NCBI RefSeq assembly: GCF_014529535.1
Contig: NW_023503493.1
Location: 22,777,334 to 22,841,333, forward strand
Source: Bradysia coprophila
Taxonomy: Eukaryota > Arthropoda > Insecta > Diptera > Sciaridae
Direction of reading: 5' to 3'
DNA length: 64,000 bases
In this document: in pieces, positions 13,101 through 24,715 of the stretch
Position numbering within the stretch: the stretch's first letter is position 1
Layout: every line of letters begins with the position of its first letter
The notes under the pieces: generated by a model
What the model was told of the DNA's origin: nothing
What the model saw: only the letters and a program-made list of their open reading frames with translations
Database searches by the model: none
Position numbers and translations under genes: made by a program

Positions 13101-13199
13101 CACATTCGGTGTTTGCGCTCTAATGAAGACGTAACTCTCCAAATAATCTATCCTAATGGAACCGCTGCACTCATTGCTAAAGATTTAAAGTGTGAGTAA
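7125..13199 (+). CDS. PGGHG: Protein-glucosylgalactosylhydroxylysine glucosidase (GH65, acid-trehalase-like), 13 exons
   Basis: The enzyme family removes glucose from the Glc-Gal-hydroxylysine units of collagens. Exons: 7125-7273, 7356-7469, 7539-7747, 9771-9895, 9964-10126, 10254-10354, 10784-10922, 10981-11128, 11754-11992, 12081-12168, 12262-12595, 12795-12966, 13048-13199. They total 2133 nt, giving 710 residues plus stop with every junction in frame; human PGGHG is about 737. The start ATG opens a hydrophobic signal-like stretch (KIIIILLAIYARVNSG), so a secreted or lumenal protein is inferred. Family motifs appear in order: LPTISNGHIGF and VYMNGLYNG near residues 60-80; IYAHR; FWDTEIW with D339; FPWESAFTGLEV; MGPDED with E469; KQADTVLLGYP; GPAMTW; VWNEV with E607; NFITGSGGFLQ. 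D339, E469 and E607 line up with the three acidic residues reported as essential in vertebrate PGGHG. Intron 3 (2 kb) has absorbed repeats. The intron after exon 9 uses a weak donor, GTTGGT. Confidence 0.93.
7748..9770 (+). other. Intron 3 of the PGGHG gene, repeat-filled
   Basis: The intron is bounded by donor GTAATC after 7747 and acceptor GAAATTGCAG before 9771. It carries a 143-bp perfect-TIR element (8582-8724) and an inverted copy of the dispersed TTACTTC repeat (about 9000-9172). No nested gene is seen. Confidence 0.75.
8582..8724. mobile_element. MITE-like element with 33-bp perfect inverted repeats
   Basis: Left arm 8582-8614 starts CATATGCAGAATGAGCACCA. The right arm 8692-8724 is its exact reverse complement over 33 bp, and the match extends outward with one mismatch. 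The core is 77 bp and non-coding. It sits in intron 3 of the PGGHG gene. The perfect arms suggest a recent insertion or active gene conversion. Confidence 0.8.
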
Positions 13200-13459
13200 A
13201 AAAGTTTCACTAAACGCAATAGGAATGAGTAAGAAGGGATGTCATCTGTTATCGACCGCATATCGACAGAAATAATCAATGAGCTCTATTTGATGTGATC
13301 TTATATAGAATCTGTGTGCTTCACAATCAGAAGAAGTAACAGATTCGATATACTAGTGATTAAAGGTTGTTGCCGTCTCTTAAAGGTTAAATTTGAAAAA
13401 ATTTGCTCTCACTGAAGAATCATTGTATCAACCGGTGTAATAGTTATTTATGACATCGA

Positions 13460-13559
13460 GTGCGAAGTACTTTATTAGGCTCTATATGTGTAATTATGAC
13501 ACGAGGCCGCAGGCCGTGTGTTACAATACACATCGTGAGCCTAATCAAGTACTTCGCAC
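13460..13559. repeat. Nested palindrome H1, GGCC-GCA-GGCC centre
   Basis: Outer arms GTGCGAAGTAC (13460-13470) and GTACTTCGCAC (13549-13559) are exact complements. Pairing continues through ATTAGGCT and ATGTGTAATTA to a central mini-hairpin GGCCGCAGGCC at 13505-13515. Just downstream lies a module (TTCGTACAACGTTTTATGCA, then GATCTAAAGTTCGCAA, to about 13645) that recurs at 48380-48475 and, more weakly, at 21935-21985. Confidence 0.7.
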
Positions 13560-16500
13560 CGAGATTCGTACAACGTTTTATGCAACAGAGCGATCTAAAG
13601 TTCGCAATTTTCGAACATTATGATCTCGAGTTGCATAAACATAGTTTTAATGAAGTCATTACAATATGAAGTCTTCTACTTCATAAACCTTAACATTATC
13701 TTATCGTCAGAGATTATTGTTTATTTTTGTTTTTAGTGTCGATGACAGACAGTATCTTTTTCTGTGCCCATTTTCTTCTTCGAAGCACAAAACAGGAGAT
13801 AAGAAATTTTTGTTACAGATAATGTCAATTCGGAGACTGTCGTCATAAAAAGGATGAACAGTGCATTCGGTCATTGCAAAATACCGGACGACATTATCGG
13901 AGTATCAGATTAAACTCGCGCCCATCAATATTTCATTAAAATAAAAATGAAAATTTTTGGATGTTTTAGTTAGGTGCATTAAATTTCTGAAGGTAAAAAT
14001 GATAATTCAAAGAGAATGCCACAGTAATAATAAAAATGATGGCTCCTACAACGCAACTTTCGTTTTAAATATCATATTGAAAGGTGCACATCACGGTGAA
14101 GTTGTAGAATGTTACCTACACTACTAGCTAATGTGTGTAATCATTTTTATAAACATAAATGAAAAAACCCGATTGATGTTTCAATTTATTGATCGCCAGA
14201 CGTTGTTGGATATATTATGTGTATGAAGTGCACATACATATGTAAGTTGGGCTTGTACTCTTATACACACTCATATAACGAGCTAATTTATTTAAAAAAA
14301 AAATATTGTTCCCAACGAATCAAATATGTTACAGCGAGTAAAATCCAAACAATAACCGCTCTTCAAGCATGAACCTCCATCACTATAAATTTTCACTAAG
14401 AAAACCAGATTCTGAATAAAATCGAAATTGTAATTATGAGAAATAAGATCAGCTAGAATTGACCTCTGATAATTATTTGCTGTTTATGATTAGAATTATT
14501 TTATTACTGGACGATCGTATACAATTACAAATTATCTCAAATGTTGCTTTTTTTTGTATTGAGACAGGGCCGTTGTTCGGGTAAATTTATCGTTTCTTAG
14601 GGCTAATACCAAACACCTGTCATTCTTCCACCTTTCCAGAGGGTCTGTTTTCACAGTGTTTGTTTAGAAGGGTCCTAACTAGGACGACTAGGAAGAAAGG
14701 TTATTACGTCAATTGAAAACGTTTTAAGCTTTTAAGTTGGTAATAGTTATTTTCCTAACGCATGCTAAAGGTCCTGAGACCCTATGGTGCGGCTCTGTGT
14801 AAACGAAATAAATTTAAAATTCATAAAAAAGTATAATTACACCAGAGGCCTATATGCTACGTACGTTTTTTTTTGATATCCATAATTGAACAAATTCTCA
14901 TCATGTTGAAATCTATCATAACAATATTATATTTTCGTATATAATTTGAATACATTTTTTATTGAGAAAAATGTGTGGTAGCTGTTTATTTACTTTTTTT
15001 TTCTTCTCGTGGTAATTTTGATTTAATTAAAATGATTTTTGGCGGGCGCCATTGAAGCTGTATTCATTTCGATTCAGGCACTTTTTTCTTGTGTATCTAC
15101 CTAGTAAAATAGCTTATTATCACAAACTGTGAGTTCTACATAAAATTTGCGTTCTTTTGTCGGATGATTTATAATAAGAAATACCAACAGCTTGGTACAG
15201 CGGTTCAGCCTGATTCGTTAATTCATAAATAATTATTTTATTTACTCAAAAAGACTCGGGCCTCAGTTTTTTTTATCATAGTGAATGTCGTAGGACTTGT
15301 CGTAGGCTAGAAAAAAAAATTGCATTCTCAGTAAAAAGAACTAGAAGAATGAAAAAAAATGTGTCTGTCTAGAACGATAATCTCGCATTTATCCCTCTAG
15401 TGCAGAACTGTGTTGGTCCTTTAGGCAACACTATTAGCGAAGATGACGATAAGTCAAAAAAATGTGGAAAAATGAGATGACAACTCTTATGCGTTTTGAT
15501 AGAAAAGTGAAGCCCTCTACGGTGCAGCTCATGTGCTATTATCATGATGTATCTGTTCTATCTGACAGATAAAATCCTATTTTAGACAAACTGTGTTGAA
15601 ATTTAGAGAAACTTAGCGAAACTTTTTACATTGAGCTTCGCTAAATTTAACTAGAGTTTCACCAAATTTGAGGAGTCCGTTAGCCTGTTTTAATAAAATG
15701 GTAACATTTTCTCTTTGGTCTAATTATTTTCTATCTATCTTACTGATTATGCTAGATTTATCTATATTTCGATAGACCTACCACAAAACTGCAGAGAATA
15801 AAATTGGTGAAACTTGGCAAACTTAGAGAAACTATTTCACTAAAAACGGGTCTGAAGTGGACGCATCTCTGCTCAAAATAATTATTTTGACGATACGGTC
15901 TATGTACCACGCCTTCAGTATTTTGGACAAAGGTGCATAATCTGCTACCTACACGCAAAAAGTATAGTAGCATTCAAACCAAAGCAACTGGAAAAATTGA
16001 TTAAAGGTTCCCGGATTTGAAAATGATCTACCCACCGAGCATAAGATGTTACTGTAAGCATGAGATGAAAGTTTATTCGAAGAGATTTTTTTTCAGTTAC
16101 AAAAAATCAATTAAAATTTAAAACACTTCACATGCTTCAATGGTAACACACAACTGAAACACAACCGCGGGAAAAAAGCAACAAACCAAAACGTTGAGAA
16201 CTGAGGTCATGAGTTGAGCATAATATGAAAAGCAACATTTCTGACTAAAAACAGAATGAAAAAAGAAACACATTACCATGGTTCTGAGATCGTCGTTTTG
16301 ATGATGACAAATTAATGCAGATATGAAGGATTTATATGTTTGGACATGGATGTTTTGTGTTTTTAGAAGGGTCAGTTCTACATTGGTGTGTAGACATTAC
16401 AACTACGACATTAAGGTAACACAAAACATTAAAAATCTTTTGAAAATATTGTGATAAAAGTAACAGGAGCCACAAATTTCTGTTAGACTAACAAAAACCA

Positions 16501-17369
16501 CGCAAAGGTGTCCTTACAGCGAGGAAAACGATGTCGGCAAGACAAAACGCAACAAGTCTTACATCATCGATATTTTTACTCATAAAATTGTATAATGAAT
16601 ACATTGAACTGAAGTGTATTTTACAAGGGGTGACTTGTAAAAACGTAAAAAAAGATCTTTGATATGAGCCACTGTAATGGTAAAAAATGTTATGCATAAT
16701 ATACATATAAAGGCAACATGTACGTACGTACATTTTGTCGCTTAAACTGATGAGGAGTTATCTGAAGCGTATCGAAGCGTATTTCCGGCTTTATAAAACA
16801 TACTTTAACATCATTCAAGGTTTTTTCCATTCCATCCACAAATAATAACAAATGCCTAAAAACAATATAATTTCATAATCACGCGATGTTAAGTTTTATG
16901 AAATAAAAAATTGTTCAAAAAATATATTTACAAAAAATGTGAATTATTTATAGAAATAATTGTTGATCTCTTTTTACTCAGTAGAGATAAAAGATCGAAT
17001 TTTGTGGTTGTTGTTTCACAATATGCGCAAAAACTAAATGAGTATGGAATGAGTGCAAGTGCTTCTCGCATCATTTGATCTCTTCTAAGGACGCTTGGCA
17101 CAATATTTGTTACACATTCTGTTGGAATAATGCACTTTTGAACGAAATAAATGAAATCTTAAAATTTTCGTAAAGGTAGCGAAAGTTTCGAAGGAAAATG
17201 GTTCACCAGGTGGTTCTTGGTAGATTTTTTTTAAATTTTGTCATAGTCATCTAGCATTTAGCCTGCGTGTAACAGTCTATTATAAGAACACGGTTTGAAA
17301 CCTATGCACCTCTGTATGAAAAACATTTCCTCTGCCGTATTATACCAGCAGATAGGGAATAGTATGTTA

Positions 17370-17445
17370 CTATATCGGGCTGAAGCCCTCAGATACTTTT
17401 ACTCATGTGGATACGAGATATCAAGTTACTTCACTGATATATTAT
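17370..17445. repeat. Nested palindrome H4, half element with GGGC-TGAA-GCCC centre
   Basis: The centre GGGCTGAAGCCC is followed by a right arm whose reverse complement (ATCTCGTATCCACATGAGTA) closely matches the left arm of the palindrome at 21831-21932. The matching left arm is missing or degraded here. A downstream phrase, TTTACGAGCGATTTAAAGG (near 17455), echoes the module found next to the other members. Confidence 0.5.
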
Positions 17446-17868
17446 GCTATTTTACTTTACGAGCGATTTAAAGGACTTTCAACCGTGAGGGAAAAACCAC
17501 ACTACTTCAGTCGTGAAATAAAAAAAACTGTCGTGAAGTATACGATTTAAACGAAAACGAAACATCGAAAAAACCAAAAAGGAGACAAAACTAAACGAAA
17601 TTAATAAGAAAAGAAAAACTAATCAAAATCCTACACTAAAATAAATTAGGAATTAAAACCAGGGCAGATTTTGCCAATAACGGTCTGTTGCGTTACAACT
17701 TTTACGACTGAAAACTCTAGTTTCAAGAAAAAATCGTAGTTTCAGGCATTAGACTGATCCTTCCTCTATTGCCTCAAAGTGTTAAAAATTTGATCTGAGG
17801 TATAACTGGTTATACAAAACTATTGCAATTGGCGGAGGTCTGCATTTTCAAACCCATATTCTACGGCG

Positions 17869-18129
17869 ATCTCCACTATCAAAATCTTTTCTCCGCCAAT
17901 AACGGATTTGTTCCATAGTTTTTAACGCTCTATCGTCTCCAGCAAGTTTATTCGTTTACCATTGAAACTCAGGCGTCCGCTGATGGACGATTTTACATAT
18001 TCTGACAATTTACCATCAGCGAACCGCTGAGTTATGTAAGAGGACAACCAAAATTTTCGGGGATGGAAAGAGCCGGAAAAACTGTGGAACATCCGTTATT
18101 GGCGGAGAAAAGATTTTGATAGCGGAGAC
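17869..18129. mobile_element. MITE-like element, ~55-bp inverted repeats
   Basis: Left end GATCTCCACTATCAAAATCT (from 17869) pairs with the right end, whose reverse complement begins TGTCTCCGCTATCAAAATCT. Complementarity runs about 55 bp through CTCCGCCAATAACGGAT. A further internal pair lies around CGTCCGCTGATGG and CCATCAGCGAACCGCTGA. It is 261 bp and non-coding. Confidence 0.7.
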
Positions 18130-18739
18130 AGGCCGAGGCTCTAAAGTACCAATTCAAAAAAATATACCCTTAACCGAAACATGACATTAAACCATAACTG
18201 AACTAAAATTAAAAGTGATACTGTAACTTGAACTAAGACGAGACTATGATCAATTAGATCTCAAACTAAAAGACTAAGTTGTGTTCCACTCAGATATTAA
18301 TAGGAACGATGAATAAAGATTTTTTTTTTAATTACTCTCATTTCGGTGGGCTAGGACAGATTTAAATATCGAAAGTTCTGTCATGTCAGGCGAGTTAAAC
18401 TTTCAGATTCTTTCCTTTCATTTTCATTTTTCATTCGTCAATTAGAGCTAATAACTTCATTTTCATACTACTTGGAACTTTCTACAGTATGGTATGCATT
18501 ATAGACGTCCCCATTAGAGACTTATTGCGTTCGACAACGTTAACAATAAAACTCACGCGCTACATTCGATAAGAGTAAAATAAACAGTGTTGTAAATGCC
18601 ATTCTTGTCACCAGGACTTTGTGGATAAACTATAAAATTCAAGTGAGATACAATTGCGAAAAATGGCGCTAGAACTCAATTTCTTTCCTATTTTTTTTTT
18701 TTTTTTTGAATCCAGTTGATTTTTGAAAACATACAGATG

Positions 18740-19412
18740 CAACGGCTGTGTTAGCAGTGCAGACTGCTCAACAGATTGCCACAGAAGCGCCACATGCATC
18801 TGCTGAAATTGGAACGAACAATTTCAGTTCGAACAACAGGATACAACAGGATAACAGGAACTCAGGATACGAGCAACCTAAAACCAACACCGGTAACGGA
18901 ACCGATCAAAATGATGAAGAAGATAAAGACAGACCAAACGATGCTGAAAGAGGGATTGAAATCTAGTGGATTGATCGAATTCGACTTTCTTCTAAATTGG
19001 CGAAATTCTGCCAATTTGGTCCAGGAAAATATCGATCTGGGGCGTGCCTTCACCAATGAGAACGATATTCAAGCATCTAGAAACCTGGACCATCTGCAGA
19101 ACAAGATGGACAATTTGCGCACTAAGTACGAGAAACGAGAACGTGGCATACGTGAGAGCTTCTAAGACATGATAAAAACCATCCTATCGTCCATCTGATG
19201 AATTGTCTAATGAAGAACATAAGGCGTTGGTCACCCATCACAAATCATCGACAGTGTATGTCGAGTTGTTCGGTGGTGATGTGCCGCTGGAAATTTCATC
19301 AAAGTTCAATTTGATTCAACAATTTAAGAAACGAGTCAGAGAAGCTGACTCCGAGGACGAGGAGGAAAGTACAGCAAAAAGACTAACACTCAATGAGGGT
19401 GTATCACTTTGA
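18740..19412 (+). pseudogene. Decayed, frameshifted unrecognised coding remnant
   Basis: This stretch is clearly less AT-rich than its surroundings and follows a poly-T tract and a CAG acceptor-like site (near 18735). Three consecutive segments read like protein, but in different frames and with stops between them. The first is a low-complexity N/Q/D/E-rich segment (to about 18965). The second is a helical, charged segment (about 18890-19164) containing LIEFDFLLNW, NIDLGRAF and NLDHLQNKMDNLRTKYEKRE. The third (about 19185-19412) contains TVYVELFGGDVPLEISSKF and ends in an acidic/lysine tail ADSEDEEESTAKR. I do not recognise the family. The segments look like one ancestral protein broken by at least two frameshifts, or exons of a gene I cannot assemble. 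Confidence 0.4.
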
Positions 19413-21771
19413 GAATATGTATATTTAATAGATATACAAAAGGGATCTACTTCTCACGAAGGCAAGGGTATGAAAGAACCGTTAAAACACCCACGAAGGC
19501 ACACAAATTTTGACAATTTAGACGGTTAAACTAAGGTTCTGAGAGAATAGGTTCTTATTTTATCACGAAGGCGATTACAGATTGCATGAAATTCCAACTT
19601 GATAAAAATATTTGTTTTCAAGTTCTCTTTTCATACAAACAATAAATGCCTTCAAAATCTGTGTGCCACGACTTTACTAATTATAGTAAGGAAATCCCGG
19701 TATAGTTTTACGTATTTCTAAAACCAGAAAGACTTTTTTGGGCGAAGGTGGTATCAGAAAAAGTTATCAATTCAAATTCGCGTTCCAAATTCTTGGTCAA
19801 TGTTGACGAGTGAAGAGTGAGGTGAGGACATTAATGTTGCTATAGCAAGATTTCCACTGATGTAAGAATCTTGTGCTACAATTTCCAAGGTTCTTAAAAA
19901 ACAGGTAGTGTCTAAACCTGTTATTACGTCTGGGTAACAGCGTTGAGTAATTCGTCTTTTCTTGTACATACGATCAGTTGAACGAAATTGTTTTTTCTCC
20001 GTCTTCTACAAAATATTTCAAAATCTTTCAGAATCAAATTTCAGAGAATATTGAGTGAACAGTTTGCACAGTTGCAAAAACGATATTTTATAGACCGAAA
20101 AATATTTAATAAAATTTGGATTGGAAGTGAAGTTCTTCTTAATTTTTAATGACTTTTGTGGTCTAAGTTTGACTTCGAAAACCGTAACATAGTCAAGACT
20201 TATGAATCATGGGGGCTTGATAATTTCTTTCGGTTGAAAGCAAAAGGTTTTCTATTTCTATTGCCTTCGAACAATACCCTCTCTAGCAACCAAACTACAT
20301 TTATTAGGGTGGTAAAAATGCAACAGTCAGACGAATAGACTTGAGAGAAGCTGATTCCGTTAGTTTTATTAAATCTTATCAAAATGATCCACATGATAGA
20401 AATAAGATTAAACAAGAGGCAAGGAGACCCAAAAGAGTTTTTAATAATTTCAGTTGATAACTAAATTGTTCAGATGCTTAGTTCACAGCTAATGTAAATT
20501 TAGCAGATAATACAATTAGACTAAAAAAATTGGAAAAACTTAAACATTCAGACTAACAGGATGAGTTGCCGTTTTATTTCCCATATTTTGTTTCTATTTC
20601 CTTTCAATGTGAGCCAGCAAATATAGGCATATTTTCATCATTAAAACAGCAATTTTAGAAATAAATATACCCATACCGTAGTGACGATGTGATGATTGTA
20701 CACTTTATACTATTTATAGAGCTTTACGCAGATCGTACAATGCATGCCAAATGTATTACGAAAACCTGTTGCTTCTCGAAATGGAATGATGATACTTAGT
20801 CCATTCTTTAAAGCGAACAATAATACATAAAATCAATCAGCATCACACCTGATGCTGATGGATAATAAAACACCTGCAAGAAGTTGAGATATAATTTCAA
20901 CAGATTGCGCGTATAATAAAAATAATTCACATTATGTATTCCTTTCGATCGAAACATTATTGCCGTACGGAAGAACAGAAATTGTTTTGAGTGGAAGGAT
21001 ACAATAATTTTGTTAGTGTACTTGTAAACGGTCGGAAAGTTTTTTTTTCTAACTTTGCTTCACTTTGGTTTTACAAAGGATCATGGATTCAGTCTTCGGA
21101 TTTAATCTGTCCTGTTACAGATGGCAAGCATATGACCAGTATTATTATCTGGTCTATTACTTCCATCGATCAAAGTATTTTTAATCTTGTGTTTTCTAAT
21201 CTCGTACTTCAATTTTTTTAAACATGCATTTTACTGTATAAATGACCAGAGTTTGTAATTATTTTTGTCTTCGTTATCGATAACAGATGAATAGCTGTAT
21301 GTGACCATCGATATAATATAGGGTAGATAAGTAATGTTAAAGCAACTTTATGCGGAAAGATCACATGGATGTATGTGTAACGTAACTTACGTTTTGAGAA
21401 AGCGCGCGAAATCATTTCATACAAATATTTGAAAATAATTGAAACTCTGCATTACTCAATTTCCTTTTTCTCTTCGTTTTGTGTTGTGATTCGTATTCGC
21501 ATTTGTATGTGTGCTTTATTTATAAATTTAGGTCATTTAGGTCATATAGGTCATTTATAAAAACGGTATGTCTCATGTTATAAGAATTTCTAACAAATTG
21601 ATACAAAATCTTTTATTTCATTAATTCAGACATCTATATTCTCTCGATAATAATTTACTTTACACCGATTATCGATTGAACATTTAAGATTGTCTAGTTT
21701 CCATGGTAAACTTTTGATAACGGACAAGTGTATCGATATAATGACGATGAAATGACGATGGCCTGACTGCC
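19413..21771. other. Intergenic, no gene seen
   Basis: AT-rich spacer. A dispersed-repeat copy occupies about 21150-21315. The short open frames on both strands show no family motif, no codon bias and no splice context. Confidence 0.4.
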
Positions 21772-22081
21772 GTAATTTGTAAGAAAAATTATTTCCAGTG
21801 GAAATAACAAATAGTACATTACTATGCAAGGGAAGTAAAGTGATATCTCGTATCCAGATGAGAAAAAGTATCCGAGGGCGGCAGCCCGAGGTACATTTAC
21901 TCATCGTGATACGAGATATAACTTTATTTTCCGTGTGTAGTACGACGTTTTACTATGCGAGTGATGTAAAGGTTATTGCCTATACATGTAATAGCCTTAT
22001 TACATGCACCAGCATAGTAAAGAAATATTACTAGAAATTCTTTTGTTATTTCCACTGGAAATAATTTTTCTTACAAATTAA
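21772..22081. mobile_element. MITE-like element with ~38-bp perfect TIRs, carrying palindrome H3
   Basis: Left TIR (from about 21774) begins AATTTGTAAGAAAAATTATT and continues through CCAGTGGAAATAACAAA. The right TIR (to about 22079) is its exact inverse. The flanks TA...TA could be a dinucleotide target duplication. Inside are the nested palindrome at 21831-21932, a directly repeated phrase (ACTATGC.AG.GA.GTAAAG) on both sides of it, and a small palindrome CATGTAATAGCCTTATTACA. Confidence 0.7.
21831..21932. repeat. Nested palindrome H3, GGGC-GGCA-GCCC centre
   Basis: The arms ATATCTCGTATCCAGATGAG (left) and its near-inverse CTCATCGTGATACGAGATAT (right) fold around GGGCGGCAGCCC (21876-21887). 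The arm sequence is shared with H4 at 17370 but not with H1 or H2, although the GC-rich centre and the downstream TACGACGTTTTACTATGC phrase are shared with H1. Confidence 0.65.
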
Positions 22082-22264
22082 GGTAAGTTATGTTTGTCAT
22101 CGTTGTAAAAATTCATTTGCAATTTTGATTCTCTTGAAATCGACATTTTACATCTATTCGATTTTAATTTTTGCTTGAGCCATGAATTGTGAACCAGTTG
22201 AACCATTTGTGAATAGGAATAAGAAATAACTCAGCTATACCAAGTGATCTTTCGACCGAATGTA

Positions 22265-22712
22265 CTCTACCATTCAAAAGTATTCGATCATTGAGTGTTT
22301 TCAGTGTAAATTGCCAAACTTTGAGAGGGCGCCAAAAATCGAAATGGTACCGGATTTTCACGAAAGATGGCGCATTCGATAGCTTGATCCTTAATCTTTA
22401 AAGGAAAAATATAAAAAATATTTTCACCAAATATGAAAATTTGGAGAATTTTTAATTTTCCCGAAGGTCTACATGGCCTGGGAACAACTTTGTTCCCCGA
22501 CTATGCAGACCTTTGCAAAAATTAGGATTTCTCAAAAATTTCATATTTGGTGAAAACATTTTTTACATTTTTCCTTTAAAGATTAAGGATCAAGCTATCC
22601 AATGCGCCATCTTTCGTGAAAATCCGGTACCATTTCGAGTTTTGGCGCCCTCTTAAAGTTTGTCAATTTACACTGAGAACACTCAATGATCGAATACTTT
22701 TGAACGGTAGTG
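22265..22712. mobile_element. 448-bp full palindrome with Tc1-like ends
   Basis: The element is flanked by TA on both sides (22263-22264 and 22713-22714). Its ends are CTCTACCATTCAAAAGTATT at the left and, inverted, CACTACCGTTCAAAAGTATT at the right. The arms match over about 200 bp each, with a handful of mismatches. The midpoint (22488/22489) coincides exactly with the inner palindrome GGAACAACTTTGTTCC, so the whole unit is one foldback. Terminal ...TTCAAAAGTATTCG and the TA target are typical of Tc1/mariner elements. It is non-coding, so it is a snapback MITE or a possible long-hairpin RNA source. Confidence 0.85.
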
Positions 22713-24532
22713 TATGTTTTAGTGAACACTTTGGTACCTTTTTGTCACTTAAAAAATACTACTTTCGAATCTAAGGCGTTACTGTTGTTCCTCCGTTTGA
22801 TTTCTCTCATTTCAAATGCTTTCAAATGATAAATCAGGAAATCAGAGAGACCACAAAGATCAACTGAGATACGAAAGTGGTTTTTTTACGTGCAAAACAG
22901 TATCAACTATTTTAAACAAAATAAGTAATGGATTCAATCGATAGTTTTTGTTCAACAAGAACAAAATAACAGGAAGTTAAAATCAGAATTTTTATTTTGT
23001 GGAAGGTGGCACTGTTACCCTTCATTTTATTTTTCTTTGCTTCACAAATCTGTAGATTGTTTACATGAACGCATCGAGTAATGTGCAGCATAAAATGTAA
23101 TGTAAGGTACACATCCATGTATGTATATAGATTATTGTATCTGTTGTATGGTTGGGATATTACAAATAAAAACGATAAAATCAGTAACGCACGCATCTGT
23201 GGTATTCTACACTTTACACGTGCGTTTATGTACAAGGTTCCACATAAATAAAAATAATTTTTTGATCTGACGAATTGGAACGGGTTTAATGTTTATAAAA
23301 ATTTATTGTATAAAAAAAATGATGATAATAATATAAAAAGAGGAAATCACAATGTTTTCTTAGAATTAAATTATACTGTGTGTGCACACACTTTTTTATT
23401 TTCTTTAAATAATAATGTACGCATTTGAGCATTCAGCGTACAAGTTATCAGTTATAAACACAGATCTTGAATTAAATTCACCGTGGTAATGCTATACACA
23501 TTGGTTGTTGTTGCTTTTTTTTCGCTGTATCGCTGGCAGACTTGCAAATATTAACCATAACGGTGTCTTGTGATTCGGTGTATGTTTTTCCTTCAAACCA
23601 CCTGAATTTCAAATATAAATCAATAACTTCTCTTCTATCTCTGTACGTATAAGCTAGCGCAGATAAACCAGAAAATTATTACATAAACTTTGTGTATCCT
23701 CTTAAAGTCTTTGCACATTATTACCCTAGCCAAAGACAAGATAAAAACGAACAGTATTAAACGTAAATCGTGTAAAATGTTACGGAGTTACAAATTATTT
23801 ATATATGGGAATAAAAAGGTTCGTTGGGTTCGTTGCCGTTTTTGTATGGCATTGATGTCTTTCGTTTCAAATTTGAATTTGCTCTTTTTTAAAAGAACTT
23901 GTTCAAATGTAAAGCAGAAAACAGAAAAAAAATAATAAAAAAATGAATAAAATATATTGTGATGTAATGGCATAGGTCAAAGAAATTCTCAAGACAAGAA
24001 ATAGAGGTACGAGTTCAAAACACCGCGAGAAAAAAATTTATGCGTGTGAGTTCTTCTCTTGGTTTTTTTATTTAGAAAACTCTTTATGAATTGTAACTTT
24101 CCAACGAAGTTGGGCAGGTCAATGCCTTGAATTTTATCGTTATTGCTGACATGTTTTCTAATTTTGACTAAGAGTAAAAAAAAAAACAAGTAATTCTAAC
24201 TCGGTTGACATTATTTTTAACACAAAAGCGTTTCGGATGTTGATGAAATTTTCGCAAGTCATCCGAATCGAATGAAAAGTTAACCGAAAAGTTTATAAAA
24301 TATTAGAACTTGCTGATATTCGCGGAAACCGTTCGTTTCGGTGCAATTTTTGTCTGATTTGGATGACTTGTAAAAAAAAACCACGCTCTAAAGTCTTTCG
24401 CTCTCAATATACCAAGAAATACAAAAGACTTACAAATGCTTGGTGTAATGGTAGCTGGAATGGAAGATGTTTTGTGGGCCTGTGTTAAAATGAGGGAGAT
24501 TGCGATTTTCGCTTGTTCTTTAGGGTGGCGGC

Positions 24533-24715
24533 GTGGGGTAATTTGGCACAAGGTCCTAAAACACAACGCATTTTTCAACTAAGTAAAATGTGAACTCGCA
24601 TACGATTTTTCGATAAATAGCATTTGCAGCAATAAACTTGCGTGTGCGAATTCACCTTTTACATAGTTTAAAAGTGCGTTCTTTTAGCACAGTGTGCCAG
24701 ATTCCCCGATACCAA
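24533..24715. mobile_element. MITE-like element, copy 1 (GGCACA..GGTCCTAAAAC ends)
   Basis: Left end GGGGTAATTTGGCACAAGGT and the inverted right end (GGGGAATCTGGCACACTGTG) are imperfect inverted repeats. They continue inward through AACGCA...ACTAAGTAAAATGTGAA. The same element, better preserved, lies at 47411-47635 within the first intron of the odorant receptor gene. Confidence 0.65.

Larger units (their letters stand above)
13200..18739. other. Intergenic with repeats, no gene seen
   Basis: AT-rich spacer after the PGGHG stop codon. It holds dispersed-repeat copies (13240-13350 and 13660-13755), nested palindromes at 13460-13559 and 17370-17445, degenerate repeats of GAAACTTAGCGAAACT around 15598-15840, and a MITE-like element at 17869-18129. 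No exon on either strand could be supported. Confidence 0.5.
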
